A stretch of DNA of 23,149 bases from Spirochaetaceae bacterium UBA4077 (lineage in GTDB: Bacteria > Spirochaetota > Spirochaetia > Treponematales > Rectinemataceae): the NCBI GenBank assembly GCA_002383375.1, contig DFYR01000043.1, positions 1 to 23,149 of the forward strand. The letters run 5' to 3'. The translations under genes were made by a program, and so were the position numbers. Positions within the stretch are counted from its first letter, which is position 1. Every line of letters begins with the position of its first letter. Shown piece after piece: positions 17,077 through 23,149 of this stretch. The notes below the pieces were generated by a model, which worked only from the letters and a program-made list of their open reading frames with translations, was not told where the DNA came from and made no database searches.

Positions 17077-18273
17077 ATGACGGCCGCAAGCCTCGCGAAA
17101 AGACTGTTTCCCCAGGAAACCTGGCCTTGCATATGGATTGTCGGCGGGAGCGTCAGGGACTCTCTCCTAGGAAAGACCGGAGAGGATCTGGATCTCGTCG
17201 CCGCCCTGACGCCGGAGGAATTGACATCGCGCGGATTCAGGCAGGTTGATCCGGTCAGCAGCGCCCCCATCTGGTTCCGCCACATCCCGGCAATCGGCAA
17301 GATAGAGGTCACCAGGATCGATGGGGAGGGGATGCTGCGTGGGGATCTGGCCCGCCGTGATTTCACGGTAAACGCCCTGGCCATGTCCCTTGACGGGGAG
17401 GTCATCGATCTGTTCGGAGGGATTCAGGACCTGGGGCGAAAGGCGCTCCGCGCCTGCTCGCCAGAGTCTTTTCAAGACGATCCCGTACGGATATTCCGGG
17501 CTTTCCGCTTCGAGGCGGACGGGTGGCGCATGGAGTGCGAAACAGAGCGGATGATAGCTGAGGCCTCGTGGGAGGGGTGTTTCAGGGCCATTCCCGTGGA
17601 GCGTTTCAGCCGCGAAATGGTCAAGGCCCTGGCCGGAAAAGAGCCGGGCCTGTTTTTCCGGAGAATGATGGAGACGGGCGTGGGCGGGACATACCTGCCC
17701 GAGTTGTTCGCCATGGGCGCCGTGCCTGCGGGGCCTGTTGAGAGACATCCTGAAGGTGATCTTTTCACCCATGCCCTTGAGGTCATGCAAAGGACGGCCG
17801 CCGCCGTCGGCGACCCTCTGGCCAGGTTCTGCGCCTTTTTTCATGACCTGGGAAAACTGTCGACCGATCCCGCCCTCTACCCCGCTCACCACGGACATGA
17901 CAAGGCCGGACGGGACGCGGCGGGAAGGTTCTGTGACGGGCTCCGCCTTCCGGTTTCCTGGAGACGGGCGCTGGCGGGGACCTGCCGTTTGCACGGTCAT
18001 GCCAATAAATGGCGTCAACTCCGGGATTCCGCGAGGATTCTCGTGGCCCAGCAGGCTTTGAAGGCGGGGATTGCGGACATCCTTCCCCTCATTTCCGCCG
18101 CCGACAATCCTCACGGACCGGGCATGTCGGGGTGGGATCGGGCCGTGGGGATAGCGCACACGAAAACAGCCGATCTGGGGATAGAACAGGGCTGTCTGGA
18201 GGTGATTCCGGCCAAAGATCGAGCAGGCTTCATCTTGCGGAAACGGGTGGAGATGATGCGCGGCCAATCATGA
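17077..18273 (+). CDS. tRNA nucleotidyltransferase / poly(A) polymerase family protein with HD domain
   Basis: A class II nucleotidyltransferase of 398 residues. The head domain has GGSVRDSLLG (23-32), the metal-binding acidic pair Asp37-x-Asp39 in EDLDLV, and RRDFTVNAL (93-101). The neck shows DDPVRIFRAFRFEADG (134-149), a nucleotide-recognition region shared by CCA-adding enzymes and bacterial poly(A) polymerases. A C-terminal HD phosphohydrolase domain follows, with His232 in FTHALEVM and the HD pair at 256-257 (FFHDLGKLSTDP). Such proteins add CCA, or only part of it, to tRNA 3' ends. I cannot tell CCA-adding from A-adding activity by eye, so no symbol is given. GGGGG at 17066-17070 lies 6 nt before the ATG. 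It follows hemH after 60 nt. Confidence 0.87.
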   Translation: MTAASLAKRLFPQETWPCIWIVGGSVRDSLLGKTGEDLDLVAALTPEELTSRGFRQVDPVSSAPIWFRHIPAIGKIEVTRIDGEGMLRGDLARRDFTVNALAMSLDGEVIDLFGGIQDLGRKALRACSPESFQDDPVRIFRAFRFEADGWRMECETERMIAEASWEGCFRAIPVERFSREMVKALAGKEPGLFFRRMMETGVGGTYLPELFAMGAVPAGPVERHPEGDLFTHALEVMQRTAAAVGDPLARFCAFFHDLGKLSTDPALYPAHHGHDKAGRDAAGRFCDGLRLPVSWRRALAGTCRLHGHANKWRQLRDSARILVAQQALKAGIADILPLISAADNPHGPGMSGWDRAVGIAHTKTADLGIEQGCLEVIPAKDRAGFILRKRVEMMRGQS

Positions 18274-18328
18274 GGCGAAATAGAAGCAGCGAATCAGGCA
18301 ACGTCGTTCTCTTCCAGATGCACCATCC

Positions 18329-18342
18329 CCCTTATATAAGGG
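18329..18342. promoter_or_regulatory. Perfect 14-bp palindrome, possible operator
   Basis: CCCTTATATAAGGG reads the same on both strands. It lies 36 nt upstream of the candidate -35 box, a position suited to an activator or repressor dimer. As an RNA hairpin it would have no loop, and it has no T-run after it, so it is not a good terminator. Confidence 0.4.
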
Positions 18343-18378
18343 TGAAAAGAACCGTTTCCGGATAGACACAAATAGATA

Positions 18379-18408
18379 TTGACTGAGACAGCCTTGTCCG
18401 TCTACTGT
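18379..18408 (+). promoter_or_regulatory. Candidate sigma-70 promoter for the alcohol dehydrogenase
   Basis: TTGACT (18379-18384) and TACTGT (18403-18408) are separated by 18 nt. Both are reasonable matches to consensus, and the start would fall near 18415. Identified by eye only. Confidence 0.4.
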
Positions 18409-18443
18409 ACCTCTCTGACATCACCGATGTTATCACCTTGATA

Positions 18444-18459
18444 TACCGTATCGACGGTA
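18444..18459. repeat. Inverted repeat in the alcohol dehydrogenase leader
   Basis: TACCGT and ACGGTA flank a 4-nt centre. It could be a repressor site just downstream of the promoter or a small RNA hairpin. Confidence 0.35.
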
Positions 18460-18600
18460 AACTCCCAGGCAACTTGGATCAGACGCAGTTCTGTGAAGGG
18501 AGCGGCGAAAATATTGAACGAAAGGGGGCAACCGGCACAGATTCATCGTACAGGCGGGGATTGAGCCAGGCAAAAAAAACAACGAAAAAAGGGGGATGCT

Positions 18601-19746
18601 ATGCAATTCATGTTCGGAATTCCGAGTTTTGTTCACTTTGGTGAAGGAGTTTCAGGGAAACTGGGTGAAACAGCGGCGGGGATGGGCGCTAAAAAGGCAT
18701 TCGTGGTTTACGACAAGGGAGTCAAGGCGGCTGGCATCGTGGATGGCCTGATCTCATCCCTGAAGGCAGCCGGCGTCGAGGCGGTCGAATATGACGGCGT
18801 GCTCCCCAATCCTCCCGATACCCAGGTGGAAGAGGCGGCGGCCATCGCCCGCTCCGCCAATGTGGATGTCATCGTAGCGGTCGGCGGTGGCAGCTCCATC
18901 GACTCCGCGAAAGCCATCAACATCCTCCTCACCAACCCGTCGCCCATAAACCAGTATGACGGCATAAATACCGTGAAGGCCCCCGGAAAGCCCCTTATAG
19001 CCATTCCCACAACCGCGGGAACAGCCAGTGAAGTCACCGCGTTCAGCATCGTCACCGACACGGCCCGCAAGAAAAAGATGGTTATCGGCGGCCAGTTCGT
19101 GGGCGCGACCCTGGCTCTGGCGGATCCGCTTCTCACCGTGGCCATGCCGCCCGGAATAACGGCCTCCACCGGCCTCGACGCCTTGACCCATGCCATAGAA
19201 GCATATGTTTCCAAAAACGCCATGATTCCCACGGACGTTCTGGCGCTGAAGGCCATTGAGCTCATCCGCAATAATATCGTGAAAGCGACCAGGGAAGGTT
19301 CCTGCGTTGAAGCCCGCTCCGCCATGCTCCTCGGCAGCATGATGGCGGGATTCGCCTTCACCAACGCGGTACTCGGGCTGGTTCACTCCATAGCCCATCC
19401 CCTGAGCGCCCATTTCAATCTCCCGCACGGGGTCGCCAATGCCATCGGCCTTCCCCATGTAATGGAATACAACATGGAGGCGGCGCCCGCCAGATTCAGG
19501 GACATCGCGGTTGCAATGGGGATCGACGTGGCTGGAATGAGCGATACCGCTGCCGCTCAGGCTGCCGTTGACCTTGTTAAAAACCTCAATAAAGAACTTG
19601 GAATCCCCACCCTGAAAGAGTGCGGCATTACCAGAGACATGTTCGATCGCATTGCCGAAGACGCCCTGAAGGAGGTTTCCACCCTGTTCAATCCACGGGA
19701 ACCGTCCAAGGAAGATATCCTGGCAATCATGGAAAAAGCGTACTGA
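18601..19746 (+). CDS. Iron-containing (group III) alcohol dehydrogenase
   Basis: A 381-residue metal-dependent NAD(P)H alcohol dehydrogenase interconverting alcohols and aldehydes in the cytosol. The nucleotide-binding GGGSSIDSAK lies at 95-104. The four metal ligands match the FucO/butanol dehydrogenase pattern: Asp193 and His197 (GLDALTHAIEAY), His262 (GLVHSIAHPL) and His276 (NLPHG). The length is standard, and I cannot name the substrate. AGGGGG at 18590-18595 lies 5 nt upstream of the ATG. The gene stands alone, with its own probable promoter upstream and a hairpin array downstream. That isolation suggests separately controlled expression, for example during growth on ethanol or another short alcohol. 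Confidence 0.95.
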   Translation: MQFMFGIPSFVHFGEGVSGKLGETAAGMGAKKAFVVYDKGVKAAGIVDGLISSLKAAGVEAVEYDGVLPNPPDTQVEEAAAIARSANVDVIVAVGGGSSIDSAKAINILLTNPSPINQYDGINTVKAPGKPLIAIPTTAGTASEVTAFSIVTDTARKKKMVIGGQFVGATLALADPLLTVAMPPGITASTGLDALTHAIEAYVSKNAMIPTDVLALKAIELIRNNIVKATREGSCVEARSAMLLGSMMAGFAFTNAVLGLVHSIAHPLSAHFNLPHGVANAIGLPHVMEYNMEAAPARFRDIAVAMGIDVAGMSDTAAAQAAVDLVKNLNKELGIPTLKECGITRDMFDRIAEDALKEVSTLFNPREPSKEDILAIMEKAY

Positions 19747-19866
19747 CAGTGAATTGATGAAGCCTGGGGAGCGGACTTCCGTCTGCTCCCCAGGCGGGTA
19801 GATGAGGGGCGCTACCCGCCGGAGGTCCTTGCGGGGCGCGTGCCCGGCTTGAAATGAGGAGGCTCT
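19747..19866 (+). other. Hairpin array between alcohol dehydrogenase and outer-membrane gene
   Basis: This 120-nt spacer is filled with hairpins. Hairpin A spans 19762-19795: a 15-bp stem with one G-U pair and loop TTCC. Hairpin B spans 19793-19820: GGCGGGTAG pairs with CTACCCGCC around a 10-nt loop. It shares 3 nt with A, so the two cannot both form fully. A third is GGGC-GCGT-GCCC at 19834-19845, or the larger GCCGG/CCGGC pairing at 19818-19848. None is followed by a T-run. The spacer ends in AGGAGG (19857-19862), the ribosome binding site of the next gene, 4 nt before its ATG. Confidence 0.65.
19762..19795 (+). terminator. Strong hairpin, T-tract absent (terminator or mRNA 3'-end stabiliser)
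   Basis: GCCTGGGGAGC (19762-19772) pairs perfectly with GCTCCCCAGGC (19785-19795), and the stem continues inward for four more pairs. The lack of a T-run makes simple intrinsic termination doubtful. Partial termination, or protection of the upstream mRNA from 3' exonucleases, fits as well. Confidence 0.45.
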
Positions 19867-20790
19867 ATGAAAGGAAAGGCTCTGGCATTGTTGCTTTCTC
19901 TTGTCTGCGTGTTGCCGTGGAGCAGTGCAGCCTTGGCTGGACCGACCGGCAACCATTTCACCAACGGAGGGGAAGGGATCAAGGTGGCCACCGTCGGCCC
20001 TCCCGGATTTTACTACCGGCTTTACAACTTCTTCTATCATACCGACACCCTGACAGGGGCTGACGGCAAGAAACTTCCCGCGGATCTGGATGTCCTGGTC
20101 TATGCGCAGGTCCACCGTCCCATCTGGGTGACCAACATCAAGATCCTGGGCGGGGACTGGCTCCCCAATGTGGTCATTCCCGTCGTGTATACGGACTTCA
20201 AGGCGGGCGGACTTTCAGACAGCCGTGTCTCACTTGGGGATTGCGTGGTTGAGCCCATCGCCATCTCCTGGCATGGTGAGCAGTGGGACGCGGTAATCGG
20301 CCTGATGGCGTGGGTACCCATCGGATATTATGACCCCAAGCGGCCTGGTGGCGCGGGCAAAGGCTACTGGACCGGGCAGTTCGACGCCGGCGGCACCTAC
20401 TATCCAGACAAGGCCAGGACCTGGAGCATCTCGTGGCTCGGCCGTTATGAAACCCACGCCAAGCAGCGCGGTCATGATGTTCGCTACGGGGATGACTTCC
20501 ATTTCGAGTGGGGCATAGGAAAGGCCCTTCCGTCCTCCGTCGGAATCGGGCCTCTAAAGGGCTTTGAAGTGGGCGTGGTGGGATATGCCCAGTTCCAGGT
20601 CACCGATGACAGGGGGAAGGACGTTGCCTGGGACAAAGTTCACGACCGGGTCTTCGCCGTCGGACCGGAAATACGGTTCGCCATTCCCAAATGGAAAACT
20701 CTTGTGGAGCTGCGGACGAACATTGAATTCGGCGCAGTGGACCGCACCGAGGGAGTAATGACCAGCCTGAATATCACCAGGGCGTTCTGA
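19867..20790 (+). CDS. Outer-membrane beta-barrel protein, phenol MetA-pathway/SphA family
   Basis: A 307-residue exported protein. Residues 1-24 form a signal peptide with a hydrophobic core and an ALA cleavage site before Gly25. The mature part is rich in Gly, Tyr, Trp and alternating hydrophobic strands, and it ends in phenylalanine, as outer-membrane barrels recognised by the Bam complex do. The conserved opening (TNGGEGIKVATVGPPGFYYRLYNFFY) and sequences such as LGDCVVEPIAISWHGEQWDAVIG and WVPIGYYDP resemble the family annotated as 'putative MetA-pathway of phenol degradation' or SphA-like transporters, thought to import hydrophobic compounds. The 120-nt distance from the alcohol dehydrogenase and the shared direction allow partial co-transcription. 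The start is fixed by AGGAGG. The substrate is unknown. Confidence 0.85.
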   Translation: MKGKALALLLSLVCVLPWSSAALAGPTGNHFTNGGEGIKVATVGPPGFYYRLYNFFYHTDTLTGADGKKLPADLDVLVYAQVHRPIWVTNIKILGGDWLPNVVIPVVYTDFKAGGLSDSRVSLGDCVVEPIAISWHGEQWDAVIGLMAWVPIGYYDPKRPGGAGKGYWTGQFDAGGTYYPDKARTWSISWLGRYETHAKQRGHDVRYGDDFHFEWGIGKALPSSVGIGPLKGFEVGVVGYAQFQVTDDRGKDVAWDKVHDRVFAVGPEIRFAIPKWKTLVELRTNIEFGAVDRTEGVMTSLNITRAF

Positions 20791-20816
20791 TCAATGGTGG
20801 AGATTGGAGCTCGTTT

Positions 20817-20862
20817 GCGCAAAAAGGGGGCCGGTTTCCTCTGGCGGCCCCCTTTTTTGCGC
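20817..20862 (+). terminator. Intrinsic terminator after the outer-membrane gene
   Basis: GGGGGCCG (20826-20833) pairs with CGGCCCCC (20845-20852) and is followed by six T (20853-20858). Flanking GCGC/GCGC and A/T runs extend the stem, so it could act in both directions. It lies 26 nt after the stop codon. Confidence 0.88.
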
Positions 20863-21115
20863 ACGAACCGGGCGCCAGGTTGGCATGACGATATACATTG
20901 GCATAACCTGTTGCTTGATGCTGAAGAATCCTGACGACATCCCTTCTTTCGACCTCGAATGTTGACACTCTTGAGCAAATAAATCATTCTTATTAAATCC
21001 TGGAAACGGCAGTTGGAATCATCGAAAGTTAACGGCTTTGCCTTGTCTACCGGCCTGCATGGCCAGGGCCGCAAAGACGGCGCACAGATGATTCACATTT
21101 TGCCCAAAACTCTAT
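20863..21115 (+). promoter_or_regulatory. Long leader region of the DUF2062 gene with candidate promoter and structured RNA
   Basis: No gene is supported here. A direct repeat TTGGCAT occurs at 20880-20886 and 20898-20904, framed by CAGGTT (20876-20881) and AACCTG (20905-20910). A perfect -35 TTGACA (20962-20967) is followed after 17 nt by a weaker CATTCT (20985-20990), giving a leader of roughly 120 nt. The leader contains adjacent hairpins: CCGGCC-TGCAT-GGCC (21050-21067, one bulge) and GCCG-CAAAGA-CGGC (21068-21081). An alternative CTTTGC/GCAAAG pairing joins 21036-21041 with 21071-21076. The function is unknown. Confidence 0.4.
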
Positions 21116-21643
21116 ATGCCTCGAAAATTCTTGAAAAAATGGACTCCTGATCCTGAAAAGCTGAAAGCCCGAAAGCATCTTCGTCTTTTGGGAGACGTCT
21201 TGCATGCCTCCTTTCTGTGGCAGTTTAATCGGGGAAATGTGGCAAAAGCCTGTGCAATAGGCATATTCTGCATGTGGATTCCCGTCCCTTCCCAGATGCT
21301 GCTGGCCGCTATCGGCGCGGTTTACTTTCGGGCCAATCTGCCTGTTTCGGTTGCGCTGGTTTTTGTCAGCAATCCGGTAACCACTCCGGCGATGTCTTAT
21401 TTCTGCTACAAGCTCGGGGCGATCCTGCTGGGCATTCCGGCGCGGAAATTCAACTTTGAACTCAGCATAGACTGGCTTGCCAACGGCATGCTGCTGGTAT
21501 GGAAACCTTTTCTTCTGGGAGTTTCACTGGCTGCGGTAGTGTCGTCGGTTGTGGCGTATTACGGCGCACTGCTGCTGTGGCGTCTGCATATCATACAAAA
21601 ACTCAGAAGCAACAGGGCGCTCAGATTAAAGCGGCGACGATAA
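21116..21643 (+). CDS. DUF2062 family membrane protein
   Basis: A 175-residue integral membrane protein of the DUF2062 family, whose function is not established. Family hallmarks are present: LWQFNRGNVAKACAIGIFCMWIPVPSQM, then RANLPVSVALVFVSNPVTTPAMSYFCYKLG. Three or so hydrophobic segments lie at about 45-75, 78-108 and 128-155, with a basic C-terminus (RALRLKRRR). An in-frame stop at 21089-21091 rules out a longer start. ATG 21116 has no recognisable Shine-Dalgarno, and the leader is unusually long and structured, so translation may be controlled. It converges on uvrC, with 63 nt between the two stops. Confidence 0.87.
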   Translation: MPRKFLKKWTPDPEKLKARKHLRLLGDVLHASFLWQFNRGNVAKACAIGIFCMWIPVPSQMLLAAIGAVYFRANLPVSVALVFVSNPVTTPAMSYFCYKLGAILLGIPARKFNFELSIDWLANGMLLVWKPFLLGVSLAAVVSSVVAYYGALLLWRLHIIQKLRSNRALRLKRRR

Positions 21644-21706
21644 TGCGCATGCAAAACGGCGGTTGATTACGCAAGGACAAAAAGACTCGAAGAAATTCAA
21701 ATAGTT
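21644..21706. other. Convergent spacer between DUF2062 gene and uvrC
   Basis: A 63-nt AT-rich spacer. I see no clear intrinsic terminator for either gene. Confidence 0.4.
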
Positions 21707-23149
21707 TTATTCACTCTTTTCAGGGTGAAAGTGCCCCCGCACTGTTTCCGCCACTGCCCTGCTGATGCCGGGCGCCTGCATCAGCTCTTCGAGACTTGCC
21801 TCGCGAACGGTTTTAAGGCTTCCGAAGTGGCGCAACAGGCTCTTCCAGCGTTTTTCGCCAATGCCCGGGATCTTTTCCGCGCCCGGCCGCAGCGCTTCTC
21901 TGGAGCCGAGCCTGGAGTGGTAGGCAACGGCGAAGCGGTGCGCCTCGTCCCTTATGCGGGCGAGAAGGAGAAGCGGCGCGGAATTCTGGCGCAGCGTCAC
22001 CGGGTTCTTCCTTCCCGGCAGAAAGACCCTCTCGTCGCTTCGCCGGATTTCCTCATCCTCCACGTCGCTACGCACCCTGCTCTTGGCCAGGGCGGCCGCG
22101 TCCGGTCCGCTGACGCCCAGGTCGTCAAGGACACGCGCCAATACGTTCAGTTGCCCCGGTCCGCCGTCGATGAGAAACAGATCCGGAGGCGGGTCTTTTT
22201 CAAGGTCGCGGCAGCGGCGGGACAGCACCTCGCGCATCATGCCGTAATCATCGGCGCCGGATACCCCTTTGATCCGGTAGCGCCTGTAGTCCCTTTTCTC
22301 CGGTTGTCCGTTGCGGAAAACCACCCTGCTTCCCACGGCATGCGTTCCCTGTATGTTGGAAATGTCATAGCACTCGATGTGGCGGGGCAGATTCGCCAGA
22401 TGGAGGCGGCGCTGCAATTCCTCAAGGGTCCGACCGGCGCCTTCCCGTGAGTGGAGAGCTTCTTCCACGGCCGTCTCCGCGTTCTTCACGGCCAGGCGCA
22501 ACAGTTCCGCCTTGGCGCCTCGGCGCGGAAGAAGGATGCGCACGCGCTTCCCTTTTTTATCCGTAAGCAGATCTTCCAGGTCATCCGCTTCAGGGAGGCT
22601 CACCGGCGTAAGTATTTCCGCCGGAATGAAGACGTCCCGGTTATAGTATTCGTTCAGGAAGGAAGATATCCCTTCCGCGTCATCCATCTCCCACGAAAAG
22701 GTGTAGTTTCTGCCCCCGGTGAGGACCCCACCCCTGATAAAAAGGAGCGCTATTTCCAGCAAGGTATCCCGGCGGGCGAATCCCAGGGCGTCCATATCTC
22801 CGGTCTCCGTTACCATCTTCTGTTTCTCAACGGTGATCTCGATGGAACGGATCAGGTCGCGGAATCGCGCCGCCTCTTCATAGTTTTCCTCTGCAGCGGC
22901 CGTGGCCATCCTTTTTTTCAGGACCGTGAGGAGGTCCCGGTTTTTGCCTTCCAGAAACAGGGCCGCGCCTTCCGCGAGGGCCGCATAGTCTTCCTTGCTG
23001 ATCAGGCCCTGACATGGCGCCGCGCACTGGCCAATCTGATGGTAGAGGCAGGGGCGGCCCCTGCGGCGGCAGGTTTCCATCGGGTAATGCCGCAGGGGAA
23101 ACAGGCGTCTCAGTTGTTTCAGGACATCGCGAGCCGCCGCGGCCGAGGT
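21707..23149 (-). CDS. uvrC: Excinuclease ABC subunit C, 5' end outside window
   Basis: UvrC makes both incisions during nucleotide excision repair after recruitment by UvrB. The frame stays open to the right edge of the window, so the N-terminal GIY-YIG nuclease that makes the 3' cut is almost wholly outside. What remains starts at its end (LKQLRRLFPLR, then the cysteine-bearing CLYHQIGQCAAPCQG). It continues with the UVR motif that binds UvrB (ENYEEAARFRDLIRSIE). The RNase H-like nuclease for the 5' cut follows, with its expected active-site segments ECYDISNIQG, LIDGGPGQLNV and EAHRFAVAYH. The tail is a tandem helix-hairpin-helix (IPGIGEKRWKSLLRHF and APGISRAVAETV). It is the only gene on the minus strand here. 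uvrB lies about 8 kb away. Confidence 0.96.
   Translation of the reverse strand, partial: TSAAAARDVLKQLRRLFPLRHYPMETCRRRGRPCLYHQIGQCAAPCQGLISKEDYAALAEGAALFLEGKNRDLLTVLKKRMATAAAEENYEEAARFRDLIRSIEITVEKQKMVTETGDMDALGFARRDTLLEIALLFIRGGVLTGGRNYTFSWEMDDAEGISSFLNEYYNRDVFIPAEILTPVSLPEADDLEDLLTDKKGKRVRILLPRRGAKAELLRLAVKNAETAVEEALHSREGAGRTLEELQRRLHLANLPRHIECYDISNIQGTHAVGSRVVFRNGQPEKRDYRRYRIKGVSGADDYGMMREVLSRRCRDLEKDPPPDLFLIDGGPGQLNVLARVLDDLGVSGPDAAALAKSRVRSDVEDEEIRRSDERVFLPGRKNPVTLRQNSAPLLLLARIRDEAHRFAVAYHSRLGSREALRPGAEKIPGIGEKRWKSLLRHFGSLKTVREASLEELMQAPGISRAVAETVRGHFHPEKSE

Larger units (their letters stand above)
18274..18600. other. Regulatory-looking gap upstream of the alcohol dehydrogenase
   Basis: No gene is supported in these 327 nt. 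From left to right it holds a perfect 14-bp palindrome CCCTTATATAAGGG (18329-18342), a candidate sigma-70 promoter (18379-18408), and an inverted repeat TACCGT-ATCG-ACGGTA (18444-18459) that would lie just inside the transcript. A leader of about 185 nt then ends in an A-rich stretch and a strong ribosome binding site. I do not recognise a known riboswitch in the leader. Confidence 0.5.

Noticed and set aside
17072..17080. Minimal ATG-AAA-TGA frame just before the nucleotidyltransferase gene
   Set aside because: It overlaps the real ATG at 17077 and is most likely chance; a translation-control role cannot be supported from sequence alone.
18438..18644. Small open frame of 68 codons overlapping the alcohol dehydrogenase start
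   Set aside because: No ribosome binding site, no family resemblance, and it runs through the leader and into the dehydrogenase start in another frame.
18754..20115. Minus-strand open frame of 453 codons opposite the alcohol dehydrogenase and the start of the outer-membrane gene
   Set aside because: Both plus-strand genes have clear family motifs and ribosome binding sites; the antisense frame has low-complexity Gly/His/Arg content and no recognisable domain.
20774..21074. Minus-strand open frames across the terminator and the DUF2062 leader
   Set aside because: They cross an intrinsic terminator hairpin, lack ribosome binding sites, and match no protein I recognise.
21020..21085. GEMM (cyclic dinucleotide) riboswitch
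   Set aside because: Only a GCAAAG core and a GAAA are present; the conserved GGCAAACC start, the order of stems and the final GCCGGGTTGCC segment are missing on both strands.

Overview
The window is a gene-dense, moderately GC-rich stretch of a bacterial chromosome. Both ends cut through genes: the 3' part of gyrA at the left edge (+ strand) and the 5'-truncated uvrC at the right edge (- strand). The best guess for the host is a deltaproteobacterium of the Geobacter/Desulfuromonas type. This rests on the many PAS-rich sensor kinases, a cysteine-motif PAS domain typical of those bacteria, and a gyrA-gpsA-sensor kinase order that resembles Geobacter from memory. No 16S or other decisive marker is present, so the assignment is an inference.

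Layout, left to right. (1) 1-2967: gyrA C-terminal part, then gpsA. (2) 3134-10413: a signalling block. A membrane HAMP/PAS kinase overlaps by 4 nt a receiver-PAS-kinase protein. A soluble PAS-PAS-GAF kinase follows, then a small unrecognised protein that overlaps by 4 nt a SPASM-type radical SAM enzyme resembling the AhbC/AhbD/NirJ haem-modifying group. (3) 10410-17016: a probable new transcription unit, whose -35 box overlaps the radical SAM stop codon. It carries a fourth kinase, uvrB, a CobD-like PLP enzyme, hemE and hemH. A roughly 150-bp palindromic MITE-like element fills the hemE-hemH gap almost exactly. (4) 17077-18273: a CCA/poly(A)-polymerase-family nucleotidyltransferase with an HD domain. 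(5) 18274-20862: a 327-nt regulatory-looking gap, an iron-dependent alcohol dehydrogenase, a run of three hairpins, a beta-barrel outer-membrane protein of the phenol-degradation/SphA type, and a strong intrinsic terminator. (6) 20863-23149: a structured leader and a small DUF2062 membrane protein, converging on uvrC.

Themes. Tetrapyrrole metabolism recurs (radical SAM, CobD-like, HemE, HemH). Nucleotide excision repair appears twice (uvrB, uvrC). Four histidine kinases and one receiver domain occur without any DNA-binding response regulator, so the output of the relay must lie elsewhere. Most genes are conserved housekeeping types. The least explained parts are the small protein coupled to the radical SAM enzyme, the MITE-like insertion inside the haem genes, the hairpin array after the alcohol dehydrogenase, and the leader of the DUF2062 gene. 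I see no CRISPR array, tRNA, rRNA, complete insertion sequence or phage gene.
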